A stretch of 64,000 nucleotides of DNA from Flavobacteriales bacterium (GCA_016124845.1 WGMW01000009.1:85624-149623); one strand, 5' to 3'. Shown: positions 36,078 to 44,918, numbered from the stretch's first letter. Made by a program: numbers and translations. Notes: generated by a model not told the origin, from the sequence alone.

Positions 36078-37408
36078 TGGCAGAGCGACTCGTCATATTG
36101 GGCGGTGGTGAAAGCGGTGCGGGCGCAGCGTACCTCGGTCAGAAAAAGGGCTGGGACGTCTTCCTTTCCGACAAAGGAAAGCTGAAGGAAAAGTACGCGA
36201 AGAACCTGAAAAGCTGGCAGATCGACTTTGAGGAAGGCGTGCATTCCGAAGAGAAAATCCTGAACGCTGACCTCGTGATCAAAAGCCCTGGAATTCCTGA
36301 AACGGCTCCTTTGGTTCAGTCGCTTCGCAAGAAGGGTGTTCCTGTGGTTTCGGAGATCGAATTCGGGTTAAAGTACACGAACGCGAAGACTATCGGAATT
36401 ACAGGTACAAACGGCAAGACCACTACTACCCTGCTCACCCATCACATGCTTACCAAAGCAGGTTTGAATGCTGGTTTGGCTGGCAACGTTGGTAAGAGCT
36501 TGGCTTGGCAGGTAGCCGATACGGAATTCGATTACCTCGTACTCGAATTGAGCAGCTTCCAGCTGGATGACATGTACGACAGTCGCATCAATCTGGCTGT
36601 GTTGCTGAACATCACTCCAGACCATTTGGACCGCTACGGAAACATGGAAGCCTACATCAATTCCAAATTCCGCATCACGCAGAATCAGACGGAAGAAGAT
36701 GCTTTCATCTACTGCGCGGATGATTCGAATATCACTTCATCGCTGAACGCCTTACAGAAAGCCAAGCGCTACCCATTCAGCCTGAACGCAACTGTTGCCG
36801 AAGGCGCTTACATCGAACAGAATAATCTCAACATAAACCTCAACAACTCAAACTTTACCATGTCGATCCACGAACTTGCACTACAGGGCAAACACAATTC
36901 CTACAACTCAATGGCCGCGGGAATTGTAGGTCGCCTCTTGGAGCTTCGCAAAGAAACTGTCCGAGAAAGCCTGAGCGATTTCAATGCCGTTGAACACCGC
37001 CTCGAATCGGTCGGGAAAGTTCAGGGAATTGAGTTCATCAACGACTCGAAAGCCACCAACATCAACTCTACATGGTATGCGCTGGAGTGCATGAACCAGC
37101 CTGTGATCTGGATCGTGGGCGGGGTTGATAAAGGCAACGATTACAGCATTGTGGCCGATCTGGTGAGGGACAAGGTGAAGGCCATCATCTGCCTTGGCAC
37201 AGACAACGAGAAAATCCACAAAGCCTTTGAGGGTATTGTTGAGACCATTGTGGATACGCAGTCTGCCGAGGAAGCCGTGAAAGCGAGTTACTATCTGGGC
37301 AAAAAAGGAGATGCCGTGTTGCTTTCGCCAGCTTGCGCCAGCTTCGACCTGTTTGAGAATTATGAGGACCGCGGACGCAAGTTCAAAACTGCTGTTCGAT
37401 CACTATAA
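36077..37408 (+). CDS. murD: UDP-MurNAc-L-alanine:D-glutamate ligase
   Basis: 443 residues, full length. N-terminal UDP-binding domain (LVILGGGESGAGAAYLGQKK), central ATPase with [16 protein letters not shown] and the ELSSFQLDDM segment, and C-terminal domain with FINDSKATNINSTW, IWIVGGVDKGNDY and LLSPACASFDLFENYEDRG. The ATG at 36077 overlaps the mraY stop by one base; a longer in-frame reading to 35855 only runs through mraY. A second copy of the C-terminal domain follows 20 nt downstream. Confidence 0.96.
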   Translation: MAERLVILGGGESGAGAAYLGQKKGWDVFLSDKGKLKEKYAKNLKSWQIDFEEGVHSEEKILNADLVIKSPGIPETAPLVQSLRKKGVPVVSEIEFGLKYTNAKTIGITGTNGKTTTTLLTHHMLTKAGLNAGLAGNVGKSLAWQVADTEFDYLVLELSSFQLDDMYDSRINLAVLLNITPDHLDRYGNMEAYINSKFRITQNQTEEDAFIYCADDSNITSSLNALQKAKRYPFSLNATVAEGAYIEQNNLNINLNNSNFTMSIHELALQGKHNSYNSMAAGIVGRLLELRKETVRESLSDFNAVEHRLESVGKVQGIEFINDSKATNINSTWYALECMNQPVIWIVGGVDKGNDYSIVADLVRDKVKAIICLGTDNEKIHKAFEGIVETIVDTQSAEEAVKASYYLGKKGDAVLLSPACASFDLFENYEDRGRKFKTAVRSL

Positions 37409-37428
37409 ACCAAGGAAACCTAAACCCC

Positions 37429-37974
37429 ATGAGAGATAAAAAGTGGAACACCCCAGTGCAGACTGAGCAGGAAATGTTCAACAGTTTGCTCGAATTGAGA
37501 AAGCAGATTCTTGAGGAAAGTGTGTCTGATGTTCAGAGCACGCGTCACCGCCAGGAGAGCGTAGCTGTTTGGAATGACATCGAGTTCATTAACGATTCGA
37601 AAGCCACCAATGTGGATCTGACGTGGTATTCGTTGGAGCGTTTGCAAGGAACAGCTGTTTGGATTGTGGGCGGACTGCAACCCGGACAGGATTACAGCAT
37701 GCTGAAAGAGCTGGTTTCAGATAAGGTGCGTGCCATTGTTTGTCTGGGGCGTGAGAACGGAAACGTCTTCAAAACCTTCCTCACAGATGCGGAAGTGATT
37801 GTTGGGGCAAGCACAGCCGATGAGGCCGTGAAAGCTGCCGCAACCTTGGCTCGTCCAGGCGATAAGATCATTCTTTCACCAGCCTGTTCAAGCCACGATC
37901 TATTTGACAGCTACGAAGACCGCGGAAATCAATTCACGAAAGCGGTTCAAAAATTCATTGACTCCAAGAAGTAA
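37429..37974 (+). CDS. Free-standing MurD C-terminal-domain paralogue
   Basis: 181 residues that align with residues about 288-443 of the adjacent MurD along their whole length after a short unique N-terminus. It keeps the residues that bind substrate and phosphate in MurD: INDSKATNVDLTWYS, WIVGGLQPGQDYSML and LSPACSSHDLFDSYEDRG. The UDP-binding and ATPase (GKT) domains are absent, so it cannot be a ligase on its own. The reading frame is intact and the protein has diverged widely from MurD while keeping the motifs, so it is unlikely to be a decaying fragment. It may bind MurD or its substrates. Spacing is 20 nt to murD and 3 nt to ftsW. Confidence 0.85.
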   Translation: MRDKKWNTPVQTEQEMFNSLLELRKQILEESVSDVQSTRHRQESVAVWNDIEFINDSKATNVDLTWYSLERLQGTAVWIVGGLQPGQDYSMLKELVSDKVRAIVCLGRENGNVFKTFLTDAEVIVGASTADEAVKAAATLARPGDKIILSPACSSHDLFDSYEDRGNQFTKAVQKFIDSKK

Positions 37975-37977
37975 GAA

Positions 37978-39198
37978 ATGGGCTCGCTGATGCGGAAATA
38001 TCTTCAGGGCGACATGGTCATTTGGGCCGTGGTGTTCCTGCTGTCCCTTATTTCCGTGTTGGCCGTGTACAGCGCCACCAACAATTTGGCGCACATCGAA
38101 AAGGCCGGAAACACCGAATTCTACCTTTTCAAACACTTCCTCATCATCGCACTCGGCTGGGGAATCATCTACTTCGTACACAAGATTCCGTACAACTATT
38201 TCTCGCGCATTGCGCAGATATTCCTTTGGATCTCCATACCGCTGTTGGCCGTGACATTGGTTGCGGGAACATCTGTGAACTCAGCTTCGCGCTGGCTCAC
38301 ACTTCCCGTCATCAACATCACATTCCAAACCTCCGACCTTGCTAAACTGGCGTTGATCGCCTACTTGGCGCGACTCCTTTCAAGAAGACAGGAAGTTTTG
38401 GACGATTTCACGGAAGGCTTCCTTCAGATCGTGTGGCCAGTACTGATCATCTGTGCATTGATTCTTCCAGCGAACTTCTCTACTGCGGCCGTGCTATTTG
38501 CTACATCATTGATCCTCATGTTCATCGGCCGCGTTAAGATCAAGTACTTGGCCGGACTCGTTGGCTCCATCATCATATCAGGCGCATTCGTATTCCTGCT
38601 TTCCTACGCACTTCCGATTGAGAAAGTGCTACCACGTTTCGGAACGTGGAAAGCGCGTGTGGAAACCTTCATGAGCAAGGAGGAAACACAGGAAATGGCC
38701 GATGCCAATTACCAGACCGAGCAAGCCAAAATTGCCATCGCCACAGGCGGAATCACAGGTGTTGGACCTGGAAACAGCGTTCAGCGGAACAGACTTCCGA
38801 GTGCGTACGCGGATTTCATCTACGCTATCATTATTGAGGAATGGGGCTTCATTGGCGGCATGTCCATTCTGTTCCTGTATCTGATTCTACTGTTCCGCGG
38901 ATTGCGAATCGTACATAAGGGAACAACCGTATTCGGAACGCTGCTTGCGTTCGGCTGCACGTTCAGCCTCATCTTCCAGGCGTTCATCAACATGGCGGTG
39001 GCCGTAAATCTGTTCCCCGTAACTGGACAACCATTGCCGCTTCTGAGTATGGGCGGAACTTCCATTTGGTTCACCTCCATTTCCATTGGAATGATCTTAA
39101 GTGTAAGTCGCGCATTAGCCCCCTCATCCCCCAAAGGGGGAAGTGTCACAGAGATTTCCGACAACAGTTTCACCGAAGCTCAACTTGTCAATGGATAA
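37978..39198 (+). CDS. ftsW: Septal peptidoglycan glycosyltransferase FtsW
   Basis: 406 residues, about ten membrane segments, SEDS family. It polymerises lipid II at the septum with the PBP3 partner. Segments seen: ASRWLTLP, TSDLAKLALIAYLARLLS, GPGNSVQRNRLPSAYADFIYA, IIEEWGFIGG, and PLPLLSMGGTSIWFTSISIGM. The last 28 residues (ALAPSSPKGGSVTEIS to the end) are unusual and are encoded by the left arm of a C-rich inverted repeat. The stop overlaps the murG start by 8 nt. Confidence 0.94.
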   Translation: MGSLMRKYLQGDMVIWAVVFLLSLISVLAVYSATNNLAHIEKAGNTEFYLFKHFLIIALGWGIIYFVHKIPYNYFSRIAQIFLWISIPLLAVTLVAGTSVNSASRWLTLPVINITFQTSDLAKLALIAYLARLLSRRQEVLDDFTEGFLQIVWPVLIICALILPANFSTAAVLFATSLILMFIGRVKIKYLAGLVGSIIISGAFVFLLSYALPIEKVLPRFGTWKARVETFMSKEETQEMADANYQTEQAKIAIATGGITGVGPGNSVQRNRLPSAYADFIYAIIIEEWGFIGGMSILFLYLILLFRGLRIVHKGTTVFGTLLAFGCTFSLIFQAFINMAVAVNLFPVTGQPLPLLSMGGTSIWFTSISIGMILSVSRALAPSSPKGGSVTEISDNSFTEAQLVNG

Positions 39199-39251
39199 TC
39201 GCAAAAACATACAGTTTGCTCCAATCCCCCCTTTGGGGGGCGGGGGGGCTG
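39116..39251. repeat. Paired inverted C-rich repeat across the ftsW-murG junction
   Basis: Left arm 39116-39142 (AGCCCCCTCATCCCCCAAAG then GGGGAAG) and right arm 39221-39251 (CCAATCCCCCCTTTGGGGGG then CGGGGGGGCT) are inverted copies separated by about 78 nt. The spacer holds the ftsW stop and the murG ATG. The arms code for the odd FtsW tail and the murG leader residues FAPIPPLGGGGAV. Each arm also has its own small palindrome (CCCCCAAAGGGGG and CCCCCCTTTGGGGGG). Confidence 0.8.
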
Positions 39252-40348
39252 TCCGCGTGATCATATCAGGTGGAGGAACGGGCGGACACATCTTCCCTGC
39301 CATTGCCATTGCCAATGCGTTGAAGAAACTGCAATCAGATGTGGAGATTCTTTTCGTGGGTGCTTTGGGTAAGATGGAAATGGAAAAAGTTCCAGCCGCG
39401 GGATACAAAATTGTCGGGCTGAACATTTCGGGGCTCAACCGCAGCAACATGCTCAAGAATTTGGCCTTCCCATTCAAGTTGATCGGAAGCCTATTGAAGT
39501 CATTGAAGATCATCAAGGAATTCAAACCGAACGTGGTTGTGGGTGTCGGTGGTTTCGCCAGCGGACCAGTGATGTATGCTGCAAGCAGCGTTCGAATTCC
39601 AACGGTAATTCAAGAGCAGAATTCCTATGCAGGAATCACCAACAAATTGCTTGGTAAGAAGGCAAAGAAGGTGTGCGTGGCCTACGATGGCATGGACAAA
39701 TTCTTCCCGGCAAAAAGTCTCATCCGAACGGGAAACCCTGTTCGTCAGGATATTCTGAATCTGGACGGAAAACGCGAGGAAGGACAGAAGACCTTCAACC
39801 TCGACCCAACCAAGAAAACGCTGCTAGTGATCGGTGGAAGTTTGGGCGCGCGCTCCATCAACTTGGCTGTGAAAGCACACATCGAAGACTTCATAAAAGC
39901 CGATGTACAAGTGGTTTGGCAAACAGGCAAACTCTTCATCGAGGAAGCGAAAAAAGCGGTGGCAGATGCCAACGCCACCAACTTCTTCGTATCAGATTTC
40001 ATCTACTCCATGGATCAAGCGTACGCGGTGGCCGATGTCGTGCTGTCGCGCGCGGGTGCCAGTTCCATTTCAGAACTGTGTATCGTGGGAAAACCATCGG
40101 TGTTGGTTCCATTCCCATTTGCAGCAGAAGACCATCAGACTAAGAATGCACAAGCGTTGGTGGATGTAGATGCAGCCATTCTTGTCCCAGATGCAGAAGC
40201 TGGCGCAAGAGCGTGCGAAGAAGCATTGAAACTATTGTCCGATGAAGCCACTCAAACACGCTTCATAACCAACATAAAGAAACTGGCACTTCCGAATGCA
40301 GATGAGGAAATCGCCAAAGAGATCTTGAAACTGGCAAAGGCCGCATGA
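39191..40348 (+). CDS. murG: Lipid II synthase (UDP-GlcNAc transferase) MurG
   Basis: 385 residues from the ATG at 39191. Adds GlcNAc to lipid I on the inner face of the membrane. Motifs: ISGGGTGGHIFPAIAIANAL, GVGGFASGP, IQEQNSYAGITNKLL, VIGGSLGARSIN, and SRAGASSISEL. The first 22 residues come from a C-rich repeat; a GTG at 39257 (VIISGGGTGGH) would give a conventional N-terminus, and could be the true or an added start. It ends in an ATGA overlap with the DUF1016 gene. Confidence 0.94.
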   Translation: MDNRKNIQFAPIPPLGGGGAVRVIISGGGTGGHIFPAIAIANALKKLQSDVEILFVGALGKMEMEKVPAAGYKIVGLNISGLNRSNMLKNLAFPFKLIGSLLKSLKIIKEFKPNVVVGVGGFASGPVMYAASSVRIPTVIQEQNSYAGITNKLLGKKAKKVCVAYDGMDKFFPAKSLIRTGNPVRQDILNLDGKREEGQKTFNLDPTKKTLLVIGGSLGARSINLAVKAHIEDFIKADVQVVWQTGKLFIEEAKKAVADANATNFFVSDFIYSMDQAYAVADVVLSRAGASSISELCIVGKPSVLVPFPFAAEDHQTKNAQALVDVDAAILVPDAEAGARACEEALKLLSDEATQTRFITNIKKLALPNADEEIAKEILKLAKAA

Positions 40349-41364
40349 GACCGGAACAGAACATATCGGTTTTAGAGAACAGGCTACTGAAAGAGCTTTC
40401 TGTGCTGATTGAGCGTGGCAGACAGGAAGCTACAGCACATGTCAATAGCACCATGACCTTGGTGTTTTGGGAAATCGGGAAACGAATCAACTCGGAAATC
40501 CTTGACAGCCAGCGTGCTGCGTATGGAAAACAAATTGTCGCGACAGTGTCGCGACAATTGACAGAACTGTACGGAAGGGGTTTCACCGAGAAAGGCGTGA
40601 GGCGTATGATGCAATTTGCAGAACAGTTTACCGATCGAGAAAAAGTCGCGACACTGTCGCGACAATTGAGTTGGTCACATTTTGTCCTTCTGCTTCCACT
40701 GAAAAAAGAAGAGGCCAGACATTTCTATGCCGAGAAAATAACTTTAGAAAACTGGAGCGTTCGCGAATTGCAGCACAACATCAGTCGAAAGGCATTTGAG
40801 CGGACAGCAATCACCGACCTTCAACTACAGAACACCAATCTTGAAGCAAACCGCATGTTCAAGGATCCATACCTCCTTGACTTTCTCGGTCTGAAAGACA
40901 CGTATCTGGAAGCCGATCTGGAGCAAGCGATCATACAGGAACTTGAAAAGTTCATACTCGAAATCGGTCGGGGATTTGCCTTTGTGGAACGGCAAAAGCG
41001 GATAATAATAGACGGTGAGGACTTCTATCTGGATCTCCTGTTCTTCCATCGCTCATTGAGAAGACTGGTTGCCATCGAACTGAAGTTGGGCAAATTCCAA
41101 GCGGCACATAAGGGACAGATGGAGCTCTACCTGAAATGGCTGGACAGGCACGAACGCCAAGACGGAGAAGAAACGCCCATCGGCCTGATTCTCTGCGCAG
41201 AGAGCAACAAGGAGCAGATAGAACTGCTGGAAATGCACAAGGACGGAATCATGGTGGCGGAATACTGGACAGAACTTCCCCCGAAAAAAGAACTTGAAAA
41301 GCGACTTCACCGCGCCTTGGAAGAAGCCCGTGAAAGAATTGAACGCAGAAAGATCGCTGAATAA
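40345..41364 (+). CDS. DUF1016 (YhcG-type) PD-(D/E)XK nuclease-like protein in the dcw cluster
   Basis: 339 residues. The N-terminal DUF1016 helical domain (about 15-160: MTLVFWEIGKRINSEIL, GRGFTEKGVRRMMQFAEQF, SWSHFVLLLPLKKEEARHFY) is followed by a nuclease-like domain (about 170-325) with FAFVERQKRIIIDGEDFYLD, LVAIELK (the E-x-K of PD-(D/E)XK folds) and KGQMELYLKWLDRH. Homologues are mobile, found near restriction and defence genes; some act as nucleases. Here it is coupled to murG by ATGA and ends 1 nt before murC. The presence of such a gene inside a conserved division operon is unusual and suggests recent insertion. Two perfect palindromes lie in it. Confidence 0.88.
   Translation: MRPEQNISVLENRLLKELSVLIERGRQEATAHVNSTMTLVFWEIGKRINSEILDSQRAAYGKQIVATVSRQLTELYGRGFTEKGVRRMMQFAEQFTDREKVATLSRQLSWSHFVLLLPLKKEEARHFYAEKITLENWSVRELQHNISRKAFERTAITDLQLQNTNLEANRMFKDPYLLDFLGLKDTYLEADLEQAIIQELEKFILEIGRGFAFVERQKRIIIDGEDFYLDLLFFHRSLRRLVAIELKLGKFQAAHKGQMELYLKWLDRHERQDGEETPIGLILCAESNKEQIELLEMHKDGIMVAEYWTELPPKKELEKRLHRALEEARERIERRKIAE
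40533..40559. repeat. Perfect 13-bp-arm palindrome in the DUF1016 gene
   Basis: AATTGTCGCGACA, central G, TGTCGCGACAATT. Fully symmetrical with arms of 13 bp. It contains two TGTCGCGACA cores (each self-palindromic) and is repeated, shorter, 112 nt downstream at 40645-40663. Both encode a VAT(V/L)SRQL sequence. Confidence 0.85.
40645..40663. repeat. Perfect 9-bp-arm palindrome in the DUF1016 gene
   Basis: GTCGCGACA, central C, TGTCGCGAC. Same cores as the palindrome at 40533-40559, so four TCGCGA-centred sites lie within 130 bp. Confidence 0.85.
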
Positions 41365-41365
41365 C

Positions 41366-42733
41366 GTGAAAGCGCTGAACGACATACAAGCTGTCTATCT
41401 GATCGGTATCGGAGGTATCGGTATGAGCGCGCTTGCTCGCTATTTCGCGAAGCAAGGAAAAGCCGTTGCAGGCTACGACCGCTTCTCCACCGAACTCACC
41501 AAAGAGCTGGAAGCGAGTGGTATAGCGGTGCATTATTCGGATGATGTGAATGCGATTCATTCATCATTCAAGAGTGCTGCAAGTACGCTTATCATCTACA
41601 CGCCAGCCGTTCCGAAGAATCATTCAGAATTGAACTTCTTCCGTGAGAACGGATTTGAAGTATTGAAGCGCTCGGAGGTATTGGGCGTGCTTTCCAACAC
41701 CTACAGAACGGTTGCGGTAGCAGGAACGCATGGCAAGACGACCACAAGTTCAATTATTGCGCATTTGCTCAAGTCGTCATCGAAAGACTGCAACGCTTTC
41801 TTGGGCGGCATCAGCACCAACTACAACACGAACCTACTCACTTCAACAAGTTCTGACCTGATGGTAGTTGAAGCGGATGAGTTCGACCGTTCGTTCCTGA
41901 CGCTTTCGCCAGAGATTGCCATCGTCACTTCTGTAGATGCCGACCACTTGGACATTTACGGCACGGCCGATGACATGCTCGATTCATTCAAGCAGTTCAC
42001 TGAGCGCGTGACGGAAAACGGAACGTTGATCTACCGTCTCGGACTTCCATTTTCGGAAACATCAAAACGCAATTTCACTTATTCGGTGAGTGAGAAAAGC
42101 GACTACTATACCTCTGCCCTTTCCATCGAGAACGGGCAGTACAAATTCGACCTTCATTCTCCCTCGGGAAAACTGAAAGACCTGAAATTCGGAATGCCTG
42201 GTCTGCATAACGTGGAGAACGCGGTGGCGGCTTTCGCGGCTGTGGATCAGTTGGGTCTTTCGGAAGCGGAGATCCGCAACGGATTGGCCACTTACAAAGG
42301 CGTGAAGCGCAGATTCGAAGTACACATCAATACTGACAATCTGGTTTACATTGATGATTACGCACATCATCCAACGGAAATCTCTGCATGTATCGGTTCG
42401 GTTCGTGAACTGTTCCCAGGACGCAAGGTAAAAGGCATTTTCCAGCCGCACCTGTTCAGCCGCACCAAGGATCACATGAACGAATTCGCCAGCAGCCTTT
42501 CGCAGTTGGATGAAGTGACCTTGCTTGAGATCTATCCTGCACGCGAAGAAGCGATTCCTGGAATCACCTCATCTGCTCTGCTGGAAAGAATCTCGAATCC
42601 TGCCAAGGAATTGGTGAGCAAGCAAACTATGGTGGATGAACTTTCTGCCGCAGAACTGGACATACTGCTCACCATGGGTGCGGGAGACATCGACCAATTG
42701 GTTTCACCCATCAAACAGAAACTGATGTCATGA
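41366..42733 (+). CDS. murC: UDP-MurNAc:L-alanine ligase
   Basis: 455 residues from a GTG at 41366 (VKALNDIQAVYLIGIGGIG). First amino-acid ligase of the peptide stem. The N-terminal UDP-binding loop is GIGGIGMSALARYFA, the ATP loop is VAGTHGKTTTSSIIAHLL, followed by EADEFDRSFL, DYAHHPTEI and FQPHLFSRTKDHMNEFA. An in-frame ATG at 41294 lies deep inside the DUF1016 gene and would add an unrelated prefix. ATGA overlap with ftsQ. Confidence 0.95.
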   Translation: MKALNDIQAVYLIGIGGIGMSALARYFAKQGKAVAGYDRFSTELTKELEASGIAVHYSDDVNAIHSSFKSAASTLIIYTPAVPKNHSELNFFRENGFEVLKRSEVLGVLSNTYRTVAVAGTHGKTTTSSIIAHLLKSSSKDCNAFLGGISTNYNTNLLTSTSSDLMVVEADEFDRSFLTLSPEIAIVTSVDADHLDIYGTADDMLDSFKQFTERVTENGTLIYRLGLPFSETSKRNFTYSVSEKSDYYTSALSIENGQYKFDLHSPSGKLKDLKFGMPGLHNVENAVAAFAAVDQLGLSEAEIRNGLATYKGVKRRFEVHINTDNLVYIDDYAHHPTEISACIGSVRELFPGRKVKGIFQPHLFSRTKDHMNEFASSLSQLDEVTLLEIYPAREEAIPGITSSALLERISNPAKELVSKQTMVDELSAAELDILLTMGAGDIDQLVSPIKQKLMS

Positions 42734-43524
42734 TCAAGCGCATTCTGAACATAGCATTTGTGTTTCTGGGCATCATCGGGCTCTTCGTTTCATTGGCGTT
42801 CACCGCCCGCGAATCGGACAAGATCCTGTGCGAGGACATCCGCATTGAGGTGGATCCGGGAAGTGGCGTGTTCTTCGTGACGAACGAGGATGTGATGGAC
42901 ATGATCAACAGCAAGGGCGGTCCGAAAGGCAAGCCGATCTCTTCTGTTCCGATCGCGGCTTACGAGCGCCACATTGCTTCCGATCCATCGGTAAAACGAG
43001 CCGAAGTATACACCAAGCACAATGGCGTGTTTGCGGTGAAAGTGTATCAGCGCGAACCGATCCTGCGTGTGTTCAATTCCAACGGGGAAAGTTTCTACCT
43101 CGACAAGGAAGGAAACGTGATGCCGACCAGTCAGAACTACACCGCGCGTGTGCCTGTGGCAAGCGGTTTCATCATGGAGAAGACGCATTTGATGCAGCGC
43201 TACAATGTGGCAACCATGAAGGACAGCCTCAAGAATGTTTCATGCTTGGACGAACTGTTCGACCTGGCCACATTCATCAGAGGCACCGAATTCTGGAAAG
43301 CGAACATCCAGCAAATTGTGGTAGAACCGAACGGAGAGCTCACACTTATCCCAACCGTTGGAGACCACTCCATTCTGCTTGGCCGCACCGACAAGATGGA
43401 GGAGAAATTCAAGAAGCTTCACCTCTTCTATACCAAAGGACTCAACAAAACCGGATGGGAGCCTTACTCCCACATCAACCTTAAATACAAAGACCAGGTT
43501 ATCTGCACCAAAAAGAACAGCTAA
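42730..43524 (+). CDS. ftsQ: Cell division protein FtsQ
   Basis: 264 residues: short cytoplasmic tail, one membrane segment (about 5-22, ILNIAFVFLGIIGLFVSLAF), then a POTRA-like and beta region in the periplasm (EVYTKHNGVFAVKVYQREPI, GESFYLDKEGNVMPTSQNY). The place between murC and ftsA and the layout identify it. It bridges early and late divisome parts. Overlaps murC by 4 nt and ftsA by 1 nt. Confidence 0.9.
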   Translation: MIKRILNIAFVFLGIIGLFVSLAFTARESDKILCEDIRIEVDPGSGVFFVTNEDVMDMINSKGGPKGKPISSVPIAAYERHIASDPSVKRAEVYTKHNGVFAVKVYQREPILRVFNSNGESFYLDKEGNVMPTSQNYTARVPVASGFIMEKTHLMQRYNVATMKDSLKNVSCLDELFDLATFIRGTEFWKANIQQIVVEPNGELTLIPTVGDHSILLGRTDKMEEKFKKLHLFYTKGLNKTGWEPYSHINLKYKDQVICTKKNS

Positions 43525-44918
43525 TGGAAAATTCAGACATCGTAGTAGGACTTGACATCGGAACAACCAAAATTGCTTGCATTGTTGGTAAACGCGATGA
43601 GCATGGCAAGATCGAGATTCTCGGCATCGGCAAATCGGAGTCGCTGGGCGTGAGCCGGGGCGTGGTGGCCAACATCGACAAGACCGTGCAGTCGATCCGC
43701 ACGGCTGTGGAAGAGGCCGAGCAGAAAACGGGCATCAAGATCAAGTACGTGAATGTGGGTATTGCAGGGCAGCACATAAAGTCGTTGCAGCACCGTGGCA
43801 TTTATACTCGCGATTCTATTGAAACGGAGATCGCCAAAGAGGACGTTCGCAACCTGATCCGCGACATGTACAAACTACAGATGTTGCCAGGTGAAGAGAT
43901 CATCCACGTGCTGCCACAAGAGTATATCGTAGACAACGAGCAAGGCATCAAAGATCCTGTGGGAATGAGCGGCATCCGTCTGGAAGCCAACTTCCACATC
44001 ATTACAGGGCAGATCGCTGCCGCGAAAAACATTCACCGTTGTGCGTTCAAAGCTGGTCTTTCGGTTACTGAGTTGATCCTTGAACCACTTGCTTCTTCTG
44101 CCGCTGTTCTCAGCGATGAGGAAATGGAAGCAGGTGTGGCCTTGGTTGATATCGGTGGTGGTACAACCGACATCGCCATCTTCCAAGACAATATCATCCG
44201 TCACACGGCTGTGATCCCGTTCGGTGGTAACATCATCACCGAAGACATCAAGGAAGGTTGCACCATCATCAAGCATCAAGCAGAATTGCTGAAGGTGAAA
44301 TTCGGTTCGGCCCTTGCAACTGAAGCGAAGGACAACGAGATCGTTTCCATCCCAGGATTGCGTGGTCGCGAACCGCGCGAGATCAGCCTCAAGAATCTGG
44401 CGAGCATCATTCAGGCGCGTATGGAAGAGATCATTGAGCACGTGTACTACGAGATCAAGAACTCCGGGTACGAGAAGAAGCTTATCGGAGGCATCGTGGT
44501 AACGGGTGGTGGTTCCAACCTCCGCTACTTGCCGCAGTTGATGGAGTACGTGACAGGAATGGACGTGCGTGTCGGCTATCCGAACGAGCACCTCGCCAGC
44601 GGCAACACCGATGACGTGACCAGCCCGATCTTCTCAACGGGTGTTGGACTTGTGATGAAAGGCCTTGAGTTCAAAGACGAGTTGGCTGCCAAAGGCATGA
44701 CCATCGAAGACTGGGCGGAAGGCCGCGAAGGAACGCCTGTTGTGAAAAAGACCGCAGAACCTGCTGCAACAGCTGAAGCAGAAGAAGAGGAAACAACGCT
44801 TTCGGAGGCGGAAGAAGTGGCCCGCGAGGTGGCGGAAGAAAAGAACAACAGCCCATTCGGCTCATTACGTAATCTGGGCAAACGCCTCGAGCGCTGGATG
44901 AACGAAGGCATTGAATGA
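43524..44918 (+). CDS. ftsA: Cell division protein FtsA
   Basis: 464 residues, actin-like membrane anchor of the Z ring. ATPase motifs: VVGLDIGTTKIACIVGK, an SHS2 insertion (YVNVGIAGQHIKSLQHRG), VALVDIGGGTTDIAIF, and GGIVVTGGGSNLRYL. It carries a Glu/Ala-rich linker (about 410-445) and the C-terminal amphipathic helix LGKRLERWMNEGIE for membrane binding. One-base overlap with ftsQ; 120 nt to ftsZ. Confidence 0.95.
   Translation: MENSDIVVGLDIGTTKIACIVGKRDEHGKIEILGIGKSESLGVSRGVVANIDKTVQSIRTAVEEAEQKTGIKIKYVNVGIAGQHIKSLQHRGIYTRDSIETEIAKEDVRNLIRDMYKLQMLPGEEIIHVLPQEYIVDNEQGIKDPVGMSGIRLEANFHIITGQIAAAKNIHRCAFKAGLSVTELILEPLASSAAVLSDEEMEAGVALVDIGGGTTDIAIFQDNIIRHTAVIPFGGNIITEDIKEGCTIIKHQAELLKVKFGSALATEAKDNEIVSIPGLRGREPREISLKNLASIIQARMEEIIEHVYYEIKNSGYEKKLIGGIVVTGGGSNLRYLPQLMEYVTGMDVRVGYPNEHLASGNTDDVTSPIFSTGVGLVMKGLEFKDELAAKGMTIEDWAEGREGTPVVKKTAEPAATAEAEEEETTLSEAEEVAREVAEEKNNSPFGSLRNLGKRLERWMNEGIE

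Noticed and set aside
41294..41365. Upstream start for murC
   Set aside because: It lies inside the DUF1016 gene and adds residues unrelated to MurC.
43875..44591. Long minus-strand frame within ftsA
   Set aside because: Shadow frame of ftsA; no domain pattern.
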